Part shown: positions 37,781-47,824 of the stretch, in pieces
Layout of the letters: each line of letters starts with the position of its first letter
How positions within the stretch are numbered: position 1 is the stretch's first letter
Assembly: GCF_018139145.2 (NCBI RefSeq)
Contig: NC_059500.1
Coordinates: 23,231,437-23,295,436, forward strand
Reading direction: 5' to 3'
DNA: 64,000 nucleotides
DNA from: Gymnogyps californianus
Lineage: Eukaryota > Chordata > Aves > Accipitriformes > Cathartidae
Translations under genes and position numbers: made by a program
The notes under the pieces: model-generated
Told to the model about the DNA's origin: nothing
The model's input: the letters and a program-made list of their open reading frames with translations, nothing else
The model's database searches: none

Positions 37781-39799
37781 AGAAATAATTATGTGCTTAC
37801 CAAAGATTTCTCTGTCTTTTAAATGATCTTGGTGTTACATTAACTTTCCAGCCATCCCCCCGAGAATGCTGCTGAGATGGCTTCCAAAACCTCCAGCTTC
37901 CTTCTGCTCTTTGAAGTGCTTGGGGTTTGTTGCTTGCAGGTTTGTGGCTATGCATGGTAAAGGCTGCTTAGCTGAGGGAACCACCCAAACTGACTGTGGG
38001 TGAAAGCTGCCAAATTGCAACCCAAAAGCGAATGGATGTGTGGAACCCAAGACGTGCTGCCTTGTATTTGGGTATTCCATAGTGGAAAACTAAAATCATC
38101 ACCTTACATTTTCAAGGAAAATTGTGTTGTCCTCTTGGGCTCCCACAGAACCAGGAAAAACTGACATTCCCATCTTTCAATGTTTGTCCCATTGCAGAAG
38201 ACGACAGTCTTGTCTGGTAGCTTATGCCAGCCTCTCTCCTCTCTCAGCCTGCATGCACGGAGGAAACTGCCAGCATTCAGAAATCATGTCACCTGGTTGC
38301 CTGAAGACCACTTCATTGGGAGCTACCTGAGCACTCCTTTTCCTTATCAAATACTGAGGCATAGGTGTGTGCATGTTTATGTGATAACATAGGCATGTGA
38401 TTTCATATTAACAAAGAGTTAATAAGCCTCTCCACATGCAACACCTAAGCAGTCCTCTGATAAGAGTGTTGAGCAACAGTCTCTTTTTCCACATGGGAAA
38501 CCTTACAGCCAGAAAAAATGTGCACATGTAGAAACCCCAAGATGATACCCAGAAGCATACCAAGTGGAAACTGCAGAGGTCTCAATGCTGCTTTCAGAGC
38601 TGAAGTAGTCGGAGCTACACTCTCAAACCTTCTGTCAGCTCTGCTGACTTTCTGTTAGTCTGACCTTTAAGAAATGTTTAAAACTCAACAGCAGCTGAAT
38701 TTCTGAATTGCTTGGATTAAAATATGTCAGCGTTGACTGTTTCTTTACTTGCCTACTTTGTCTGTGAAATTTAATTATCTGGTAATTCAATATTAGTATG
38801 AATCCAGCCATGTATTGACTCATCACCAGAATTTGAAAAACGTGGTGTCATTCCTGTTTTAGTAGAAGGTCACAGCAGCTGATGTTAACACTAAGTCTGA
38901 CTAAGTCAGGACTTGTTTGTTTTTTGAATTTGCAATGAAACGCGAAATTACAACAGCATGGCTTTTTCTCTCAGCTTCTTATGTCAGATTAGTTCTGAGA
39001 TTTCAAAAGTGAAAGTCTTTTGGCAAATATTTATACACACACACAACATGTTGTCTCTGGCCCTAATTTTTAACTTGAATTCTTATTTTTTTACCATAGA
39101 CACTTTGTCTATACTACCCGATTTGTCTTGTTGTCTTAATATTTATAAAAAAGGCAATGAGCCATTGAATAGGAAAAAGCATTTTATGATCTTGTTAAAA
39201 GAATTGCATAATGAGGTGATTTCCTCGGAATAGACCTATGACACATTGATATTTATTTTCAGCGAATCATGTTGTAGAGCAAAAATCATTGTCCACAGAA
39301 CTGTATAGGAGTTCTCTAGTATACACGTGAATAATAAAAAAAAAAGGTCAATATGCTGGTGCTATGATAACATGGCTGGGTGATGACCTTTGTGGGAGAG
39401 GTCCAGGCAGACAGCTTGCTGGAATAGCAGCTGGCCAGCTGAGCACACATGCAGACACTGTAAGCCACCAGTTAACACAAAACAGTTTTCAGCAGATAAG
39501 AAAGGGGTACTGATGGGGTTAAAAAGCTACTTGAATATTGGATATGAGCAGGTCACGATCTGAGATACAGGTTTTTGTTCACATGACTATGTTCACAATA
39601 ATCTACTGTGGAAACTGTAGGTGAAAAATCAATCAACCAATCACAACATACTCAAATTAACTCATATGATGAATGAAGGAAAGGAAACACCCACTTGCCT
39701 TGGAGAGACTATTTCTCAGCACCGAAGTATGACATCGCTGATCTCTCAGTCCTGATTCTGAAGGGAAACCTACAAAATACATTCAGACAAGGAGCCTGC
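37781..39799. other. No gene recognised; unique sequence between two LTRs
   Basis: No domain in the short frames (longest about 91 codons at 38958-39233). An A-run lies near 39337-39346. Confidence 0.5.
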
Positions 39800-39804
39800 A
39801 AGCT
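39800..39804. repeat. Target-site duplication AAGCT, left copy
   Basis: AAGCT lies directly before the LTR terminal TG at 39805 and again directly after the terminal CA at 40845-40849. Confidence 0.85.
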
Positions 39805-40844
39805 TGTACTGGGTTTGTGTGGCAAGGCTTTGGTAGCAGGGGAGCTGCAAGGGCTGGGGTCTGTGAGAAGACTCCAGAAGCTTCTCCCATGTCCGACAGA
39901 GGCAGTTCCAGCCAGCTCCAAGATGGACCCGACACTGGCCAAAGCTGAATCCATCAGCAACGGTAGTAGCGCCTCTGTGATAACATACTTAAGAAGGGCT
40001 AAAAGAAAGCTGCACAAAAGCAGCTGTGAGCGAGAAGTGAGAATATGTGAAAGAAACAGCTCTGCAGACACCAAGGTCAGTGAAGAAGGAGGGGGAGGAG
40101 ATGCTCCAGGTGCTGGAGCAGAGATTCCCCAGCAGCCCATGGTGAAGACCATGGTGAGGCAGGTTGTCCCCTTGCACCCCATGGAGGACCACAGTGCAGC
40201 AGATATCCACACTGCAGCTCATGCCTTGAAGGAAGCTGTGACCCTGTGGAGAACACGCCGGAGCAGGCTCTTGGCAGGAGCTGCAACCCGTGGAGAGGAG
40301 CCCACTCAGGAGCAAGTTTTCTGACAGGACCTGTGATCCCGTGGGTGACTCACACTGGAGCAGTCTGTTCCTGAATGACTGCACCCCATGGACAGGACTT
40401 ACGCTGGAGCAGGTTGTGAAGGACCGTCTCCTGTGGATGGGACCCCATGCTGGAGCAGGGGAAGAGCATGAGGAGGGAGGAGCAGCAGAGATGCGTAATG
40501 AACTGACGGCAACCCCCAACTTCCCGTCCCCCTGCACCATTCGGGGGGAGGAGGTAAAGGAATTGGGAGTGAAGTTGAGCCCGGAAAGAAGGGAGAGGTG
40601 GGGGGAATGTGTTTTTTAGGTTTGTTCTTATTTCTCATTATCCTGCTCTGTTTAATTAGCAATAAATTAATTTCTCTAAGTTGAGCTTGTTTTGCCTTTG
40701 AGAGTAATTAGTAAGAGATCTCCTTGTCCTTATCTTGACCCATGAGATTTCTGTCATATTTTTCTCCCCTGATCCTGTTGAGGAGTGGGAGTGAGAGAGT
40801 GGCTTGGTGAGTACCTGGTGGCCAGCCAAGGTCAACCCACCACA
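39805..40844 (+). mobile_element. Solo LTR, avian ERVL-like 1-kb family, copy 2 (complete, 1040 bp)
   Basis: It starts TGTACTGGGTTTGTGTGGCA and ends GGTCAACCCACCACA, with perfect 5-bp AAGCT duplications on both sides. Order of parts: U3 start with GTGGCAAGGCTTTGGTAGCA; a TATA-like CATACTTAAGAA at 39984-39995; the GC-rich internal tandem-repeat region (about 40080-40460); AATAAA at 40661-40666; and U5 with TCCTTATCTTGACCC. The 5-bp duplication supports an ERVL (class III) type. The open frames of 209 and 183 codons in it lie in the repeat region on opposite strands and are not host genes. No gag, pol or env is adjacent, so this is a solo LTR. Confidence 0.94.
40661..40666 (+). promoter_or_regulatory. 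LTR polyadenylation signal AATAAA
   Basis: It sits 178 bases before the LTR end, at the position shared with the other copies of this family. Confidence 0.6.
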
Positions 40845-40849
40845 AAGCT
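40845..40849. repeat. Target-site duplication AAGCT, right copy
   Basis: Identical to 39800-39804. Confidence 0.85.
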
Positions 40850-41763
40850 AAAATTTGTAACTCTACCAGATGGTAAAAATCATTGACTAAGATTTTTTTT
40901 TTTCCACATTGCAATTTATTTTAATTTGCTGGTGTAAACAACCAATGTGCAGGTGTCCACGTACTCTAATCCTTGTTTTATTCCCATTTGCTGGATCCCA
41001 CCCACAGATTTGTGTTAGTGTTGAATAATTCCAAGTCCTAATGTATTTACTCAGAGTGGCTGGCTGCCAGTCCCTCAAGAACTACAGCTTGATCATGCAT
41101 TGAAGTCCCACCCAACTGGTCTACAGCGTTATTGGCTTTATTTTGTGGTTGGTTACAAAAGGTTTCACGAGAATTACCATAACTGTACCAAGACGTCCTC
41201 TAGCTTCAGCAAAGTGCTGCTTCTGTATCATCTGCCAAAACAAATCCTGAGCACAGCAGACCTTGCAGTTCCTGCAGAAGCAGCCACAAAATGCTTAGTG
41301 CCAGTCATGTACCTATCTTGTTGGTCCCACTTCTTGTGTTTGTGCAACTGCAATGATTTCCAGAAGGTCACAGGTTGGATGCTGAGTACAAAGCTGGTCT
41401 CCTTGTAATGTATTTTTATGCAGAGTCCTTAGGAGTGAGCCCTAACAGGTCCATTCCTGCGGCTTTTCTTCTTCCTGTTTGGCACAGTACGGGCAGGGAA
41501 AGCCTCACTCTTACAAATTTCAAAACGTTTAGACTTGTGAGCAAGGTTAGATGACAAAATGCTAACATTTAATCAGACAAAGGAGCTTCTCTGTGCGAAA
41601 ATTCCTGCATGTCAAATGCTCAAAATTGAAGTTTTGCCCTTTGTTCTTTCCCTTGAAGAATGTGTCAGCCTAAACTCACCAGATACTAAACCCTGGCAAT
41701 CTCTAAATACATATTTATAAATTTATTAATTATTAATTAATTTTATATTTTAAATTTTTTTTC
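40850..41763. other. No gene recognised; unique sequence between two same-strand LTRs
   Basis: No retroviral internal sequence is seen here, so the two LTRs on either side are not the ends of one provirus. The right end is very AT-rich (TTATTAATTATTAATTAA at about 41722). Confidence 0.6.
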
Positions 41764-41779
41764 CTCTCTCTCTCTCTCT
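41764..41779 (+). repeat. (CT)n microsatellite abutting an LTR
   Basis: About eight CT repeats run directly up to the first bases of the LTR at 41780. They occupy the place where the left target-site duplication should be. Confidence 0.9.
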
Positions 41780-42116
41780 AGTATTGGGTTTCCGTGGCAA
41801 GGTTTTGGTAGCGGGGGGGCTGCTGGGGTGGTCTCTGTGAGAAGCTGCTAGAAGCTTCCCCCATGTCCGATAGAGCCAATGCCAGCCGGCTCCAAATCGG
41901 ACCCACCACTGGCCAAGGCTGAGCCCATCAGCAACAGTGGTAGCGCCTCTGGGATAACATATTTAAGAAAGGGAAAAGAAGTTACAGGGGAGTTGCAGTT
42001 GCAGCAAGAGGGAGCGGAGTGAGAAGATGTGAGAGGAACAACTCCGCAGACACCAAGGTCAGTGAAGAAGGAGGGGGAGGAGGTGCTCCAGGTGCTGGAG
42101 CAGAGATTCCCCTGCA

Positions 42117-42524
42117 GCCCGTGGTGAAGATCATGGTGAGGCAGGCTGTCCTCCTGCAACCCATGGAGGTCCACGGTGGAGCAGATATCCACCTGCAGCC
42201 CGTGGAGGACCCCACGCTGGAGCAGGTGGATGCCTGAAGGATGCTGTGACCCCGTGGGAAGCCCGCGCTGGAGCAGGCTCCTGGCAGGACCTACGGACCC
42301 GTGGCCCCGTGGAGAGAGGAGCCCACACTGGAGCAGGTTTGCTGGCAGGACTTGTGACCCCATGGGGGACCCACGCTGGAGCAGTCTGTTCCTGAAGGAC
42401 TGCACCCCGTGGAAGGGACCCACGCTGGAGCAGTTCGTGAAGAACTGTAGCCCATGGGAAGGACTCACGTTGGAGAAGTTCGTGAAGGACTGTCTCCCGT
42501 GGGAGGGACCCCACGCTGGAGCAG
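42117..42524 (+). repeat. Degenerate tandem repeat inside LTR (about 45-60 bp units)
   Basis: Units end in C(A/G)CGCTGGAGCAG-like text. The last three are 42385-42433 (49 bp, TCTGTTCCTGAAGGACTGCA), 42434-42478 (45 bp, TTCGTGAAGAACTGTAGCCC) and 42479-42524 (46 bp, TTCGTGAAGGACTGTCTCCC). Four or so looser units precede them. The same array occurs in the LTRs at 1, 39805 and 51417 with different unit numbers. Confidence 0.8.
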
Positions 42525-42746
42525 GGGAAGAGTGTGAGGAGTCCTGCCCCTGAGGAGGAAGGAGCGGCAGAAACAACGTGTGATGAACTGACCCAAACCC
42601 CCATTCCCTGTCCCCCTGTGCCGCTTGGGGGGGAGGAGGTAGAGAAAATAAGGAGTAAAGTTAAGCCTGGGAAGAAGGGAGGGGTGGGGGGAAGGTGTTT
42701 TAAGATTTGGTTTTATTTTTCATTATCCTGCTCTGATTTGACTAGT

Positions 42747-42752
42747 AATAAA
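42747..42752 (+). promoter_or_regulatory. LTR polyadenylation signal AATAAA
   Basis: It lies 183 bases before the LTR end, in the context CTAGTAATAAATTAA shared with copy 1. Confidence 0.6.
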
Positions 42753-42935
42753 TTAATTTTTTCCCCAAGTCGAGTCTGTTTTGCCCATGACGGTAATTGG
42801 TGAAGTGATCTCCCTGTCCTTATCTTGACCCACGAGCTTTTCGTTTTATTTTTTCTCCCCTGTCCAGCTGAGGAGGGGGAGTGATAGAGCGGCTTTGGTG
42901 GGCACCTGGCATCCAGCCAGGGTCAACCCACCACA

Positions 42936-45569
42936 ATTTATCTGTCTATTGATTTATTTATTTAATATACACTTTTGTGGTAAGTATGTTTTTCATTAGA
43001 AAAACTTCGAAGCTGATACTGTAATAAAATCAGGAAAAATTTAAAAATTACTTTTAGTGAAAAAGAGACATTTTAATCTAAAGAAATATACCCAAAGTAC
43101 AATTTTTATCAGCTTTTGTAGCAATTGTTTTGAAAGGGTCTCAGAAGTTTTGCTAATTCATTAGCAAAACAGACTTTAGCAAAACAGTCAGATCCTTTGT
43201 ATAGAAGAAAAATTATTTCTGTCTTAAACTTCTGTTTCCATCTGGTGACAACTTATAGGTCTAAACATACGCAGAGCATTTGAATCTAGCACAGGATATA
43301 AAATGAGATCCAGATGATGAGAACTTCATCTGTACATAGAAGAGTCTTTTAAAAGTAATTTTGATTAATTAATTTAACTCATATAAAATTAGCATCAGCA
43401 TTTTTTCATAATTAAAATTCTGAGTAATCACCAAGAACAGATTGCTTTCTGAACCATTACAGGGATTGCCTGGAATAATCTTTTCTCAAAGACATCAGAA
43501 GTTGGAGAGGTGCATGACTCTGCTAATATTTGCTGTGTTTCAGGACAGTCTGTGTCTTTGTTTCATTTGGAAAATTCCAGGTTTCAACCTTGCCTTTGGA
43601 AAACTCCAGCAGACACTTTGCAAGTTTGCTTCCAGCAATTCTTACCCTTGAACTGAGCTCTCCTCTGCAGTATTTATTAGAATGAATTCTTTTGTCAGAT
43701 TTCATTTTGTCAGAAACTTTAACTGAACAAAGATAATTTTTTTCTGATTCAGTATTACTAAAAATATAAACTAGCAAATAAAATTGTCCATAGATCTCAC
43801 CATCTTAAGTGTTCCCCTTCTTTTTTTGAGTGGCTTAATTCAAATTTTAGCCCTAATGGGTCTTAATTATAAATGGGCTCTTTAAAGACCTGCTATGCTG
43901 CCAGCGGTTTCAGTCTAAAGAAGAAACAAGTCTTTAGGGAGTAATTAAGATGCAAAATTTTCTTAGTTCTTAAATCTTTTTACATTGAGAGTTTTTCCAG
44001 AAGGACTATCTATGCACTTGAAAAGGCACACAGGAACATATTTTATGTAATAAATGATTTCTCATAGCTATATAGTTTGGGGTGGGTTTTTTTGGTGACT
44101 TTTTTTCCTTTCAGTTCTTCCAAATCACAGAAAGTAATGTGAGCAAATAGAGCAAATTAGGAATGGTTGAAATGTTAGAATAAAATAAAAAAGGGCTTCT
44201 GAAGCTCTGGCTCAATATCCATGATGTTGCAATTCAAAACAATTACAAAAGCTTTCCCAAAATAATCAAACAGCTATGTTATGAATACCAAAACAAAACT
44301 TCATATTGCCTGTGTGACACACCATGAGATTGGGCGGTATGTTTGTTGTCAACTCCTCAACAATAAATCTAAAGATTGTTTTCGGGCAAAAGCTGATGAT
44401 TAACATTAGCAGATGGCAAGCCTATCAGCCAAAAGAGCAGAATTTTAAATTTAGTTCTTACCAACTGTGCCTTATTTATTCTGTATGAACTCATATTACA
44501 CTTCTTTATTGCATAACATATGCCACTTGGAATTACACTTAAAATTGTTGCAAATTCTTAAGAAAAAGCTCTAGGAGTCAATCAGAGAGGAATCATAAAA
44601 CTTATCAGATGTCTAGGCAACAAAACTCTATGTGGACTGATCAAAGGAGTCAAAAAAAAGCACTCACGAGGAAAGGTTGTCCCACCTTGCAGAAAGGAAG
44701 GTGAGACACAAGAACTGCCTTCTATGAAAGGTAGCTGAAATATGACGAGCTCTGCCTGCACGTCACCCACGGGCAGCAAGGGAAGTGCTGGGCTGCAGTC
44801 CCAGGAGGGAGCTCAGGGTCAGACTTCAGGAACCCCTTGCAGAAGCCACTAGGCATGGGAGGTCAGAGGAGGCTGCCTGGGGAGGACAGCAGCACCTCTG
44901 CCACTGCTGAGGTCATAAGAAACACATCTTGAATGATACCTCCCTGTGATCCTGTCCTGGGGCAAAGGGAACAGCTTGGGAACCTTGTGACCATGCTGCT
45001 TCTGTAATTCAGTGCGGTACTGATGTTTAGCAGTAGTCTGAGAAGAGAATTACACAGTGTAACATTTGTCTTAAGAAGGTTGCAATGGCAGGCAGGGCAG
45101 TTTTGCAATTATACAGGTGCAACTCCCAGAAAAGCTGCAGCTACATCAGCACAGTCTATTCTTCACAGGGTGAGGCTCAAGTGGTGCTAACACTTCTGTT
45201 GCAGTATAATCACATCCTCTAATAATTAGAGGATGGATGTTGTATTGCTTTAATTGTACCAGGACCTTCAAACCAAACTCACCTCCGTGAATTACACTAC
45301 AGAGCCTATAGGTAAGTATCCGTGACTCATTTCCCACAGCCAGCCATGCACTTGATGTTTGGAACTGGTTGGCATCCACATTTAAATGTCTAAGTGTCCC
45401 CCAATATCTACGGCACTTTTCTTGCTTGTAAGTCTTACACTACCCCTGACATTTTGCACTTCTAACTCATGGCTTAAGCCCGCTTGCAAGCAGCTCCCAC
45501 GTCTTACCTGCTACCTAGTGGTTGTACTTAGTCATGCCCCGACCATGATCCAGCCATCACAAGAAGGTG
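42936..45569. other. No gene recognised; AT-rich unique sequence
   Basis: This contains the inverted repeat at 43147-43170. Short frames (84 codons at 43523-43777 minus and similar) have no recognisable domain. Confidence 0.5.
43147..43170. repeat. Perfect 11-bp inverted repeat with 2-base spacer
   Basis: GTTTTGCTAAT (43147-43157), spacer TC, then ATTAGCAAAAC (43160-43170). TTAGCAAAACAG is then repeated directly a few bases later (from 43177), so one arm has been duplicated. Confidence 0.95.
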
Positions 45570-45762
45570 TGTGGTGGTTTAACCCCAACCAGCAACTAGC
45601 ACCACGCAGCTACTCACTCTCTCCTCCCCCACCCCACCCTCTGGTGGGATGGGGAGGAGAATTGAAAACAAGTAAAACTCATGGGTTCAGATAAGAACAA
45701 CTTAATAATTGAAATAATAAAAGAAAAAGTAATGAAAAGGAAGATAAAAAAAATAGAGTGAA
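45570..45762 (-). mobile_element. LTR fragment of the 609-bp family, minus strand (3' end only)
   Basis: Plus-strand text TGTGGTGGTTTAACCCCAAC, AACTAGCACCACGCAGC, GTAAAACTCATGGGTTCAGA and AACAACTTAATAATTG matches the first 190 bases of 37167-37775 read on the plus strand. In element sense this is the R/U5 end. The U3 part with the TATA box is missing and similarity ends in an A-rich run near 45760. Confidence 0.88.
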
Positions 45763-47824
45763 ATTCACATCTCCATCATGGAACACTAATTAATTACCCT
45801 GATTCTTGGAAGAAAATTTGTCCAGCTGCAGCCCATAGACCCTGGGTCACGTGATTAACATTTCCGGCTCATTAAAGAGCCATCATCTGTTAGAAAGCTC
45901 TTTTTTTCTTTTTGAGATTTCTGGGTGGCGACTGTCACACCTTAACCTTTTAGCAGACCCATTCAACACAACAAAGTCTCATAAGTCTCTCACTACGAAG
46001 CTGACAAGGCTAAATGTGAAGCAATGGTGTGCGAGATGTATTCAATGTCCCAGCTTTATGCTCAGTGCTAACACATTGATGGGTTCCCTGTATTTGCCCT
46101 GGTGCTGCAGTTGGGCTTATGTTCTCTTAGTTACTTATTCTTACCCCCAAGGTCTAACCAGCATGGTACTGTTCCTGTCTTGTACAAGTGATGGATAGTT
46201 GCTCTTCGGCAACTTTTTTCCTACATATCCAAGCAGAAATTGTTGAAATGAGACCATCTTCCTGGACAAAGTAGTCATATGCAATTTTATCATTGCTTAG
46301 CAGTCCTCTACCATCCTAAAAATGTGGCCGGTATGATTTAACACATTTGCCCAGGCTTTTGCTAAAAATACGAAATAGCTTTGGCCAATTTTTAAATTTT
46401 TTCTTACTTTTTTTTTTACATTTTTAAATTTTTTACATTTTTTTTACATTTTTTTATGGTGATTCCAGCTTCTAATTTATTTAATATCATCTGCATCAGT
46501 CAATGTGGTGCTAACTCAGTAAGTCTTTTAGAATAGTGGGGGAGGGGAATAGTGGGGAATATGTCAACTGTCTTAGAAATTCAATATCATACCGGTGATT
46601 TCTGTAGCATCTACATTTAAAATTTTGCCTTAGGAATCACATGAACCTCACTAAATAAGAAACTCACAAAATCACATTGCCTTAACATTAATCAATTCAC
46701 TATTAACTGTTTGCCATATTATTTTTTCATCAGCTTATTTAGGAACATTAAAATAATTTAACTATAGTTTAACTCACTACTGAGTTATTTGCTTTTCCAA
46801 GTTAGAAAAAAGTTATCTCATAAAAGTTTTTTCCTAGAAATCTTAGACTATGTCGTCCAAGTCAGACAACACAGTCAAATAGAACCAGATAGAACCACTT
46901 TGATAAATTAGATTTTGTTTTAAATGTACAGTTAAAAAATTAATCAAACTTGCAGAATTTCTAGTAGTTATTGGTGGGTTTTCTTTCAAAAACTCCTCTT
47001 GCAAGTCATTCCTATGTGTTTTGACTGAGCAGTTCTCGCAAGCAGTATGCTTTGCCAGTGTGTGGGCCAGAAATCCTGTGTAAAATTCAGAGATGTGAGC
47101 ATCTTTTTCTTATTCATTACTATTGGGATTTTATTTGTTGTAAAGTGTTACAAAACTCTACAGGGACCCATCTTGACATTTTGACAGATTCTTTCACGGA
47201 TATTCTGTCCTTTAATCTCATCATCTTCATCTGTACGTTCACAGATTGCCTCAGGACTATGAAGTAATTACAAAACTGGCATGTATAGTTACAATAAGAA
47301 TATGCCATTGTACATACATAGTGCAGAAAATGCAAATTTCACTGAGGATAATGCAAGTACAATTTGATTACTGCTCTCTGCCAGCTGTTGTTCTTAAATC
47401 TGCGACTCTCCAGTGCACGGTGAGAACTAGAGCAGGAGATCCCACTGTTCCTCATAGCAACCATTTCATGTCTCCAGGCTTTTAATGTATTTGACCTTCA
47501 TGAAAAAAAGACCCAGTCCTTTGCTTACTCCATGGAAACTTTCCTGTTCATTTAAGTCCTTGATCTCCCAGCGCTATCATTTTTCCAAACAATAAACATA
47601 TTTGTGGGCACATAGAGAAATTCTTGTACACTTTTTCATTTGAAAGCAATGACAGTTAGATATGACATCTTGAAATGAAGAGTGGGGAAGATGTAGAAGA
47701 GAACCCATATCGGCAGGAGGCATGCACTACAGGTGCTGCCACGGGAATTCTGCTCCCCTGGTAATGGCTGTCTAAACAAGGCACAGATCAGAAAATGAAG
47801 GATCAGAGTAAATTAGGTTCCACA
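45763..47824. other. No gene recognised; unique sequence
   Basis: No recognisable frame. It contains a T-rich patch at 46386-46458 made of irregular ACATTTTTTT units. Confidence 0.5.
46386..46458 (+). repeat. T-rich low-complexity stretch with ACATTTTTT units
   Basis: TTTTTAAATTTTTT and TTACATTTTTTT-like units recur four or five times with irregular spacing. A simple-sequence expansion is the plain explanation. Confidence 0.8.

Larger units (their letters stand above)
41780..42935 (+). mobile_element. Solo LTR, avian ERVL-like 1-kb family, copy 3 (1156 bp)
   Basis: The start AGTATTGGGTTTCCGTGGCA corresponds to TGTACTGGGTTTG of copy 2 with the first T mutated. It ends GGTCAACCCACCACA. TATA-like CATATTTAAGAA lies at 41959-41970, the internal repeat region at about 42120-42524, AATAAA at 42747-42752, and the U5 motif CTTATCTTGACCCACGAG near 42817. 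It is closest to copy 1 but has an additional 49-bp repeat unit (42385-42433). No 5-bp duplication is found: CT repeat on the left, ATTTA on the right. The 242-codon minus frame at 41848-42576 spans the LTR and is a by-product of the GC-rich repeat. Confidence 0.92.

Noticed and set aside
39695..40619. 209-codon plus frame and 183- and 167-codon minus frames as possible genes
   Set aside because: They run across the boundary of a solo LTR and through its tandem repeat. The frames in sister LTR copies are not conserved as proteins.
41848..42604. 242-codon minus frame and 157- and 125-codon frames
   Set aside because: Same reason: stop-poor GC-rich LTR repeat read in several frames and both strands.
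39805..42935. A provirus with two LTRs (39805-40844 and 41780-42935)
   Set aside because: The first LTR has its own complete AAGCT duplication on both sides, the spacer of 935 bp has no retroviral coding sequence, and the LTRs differ clearly.
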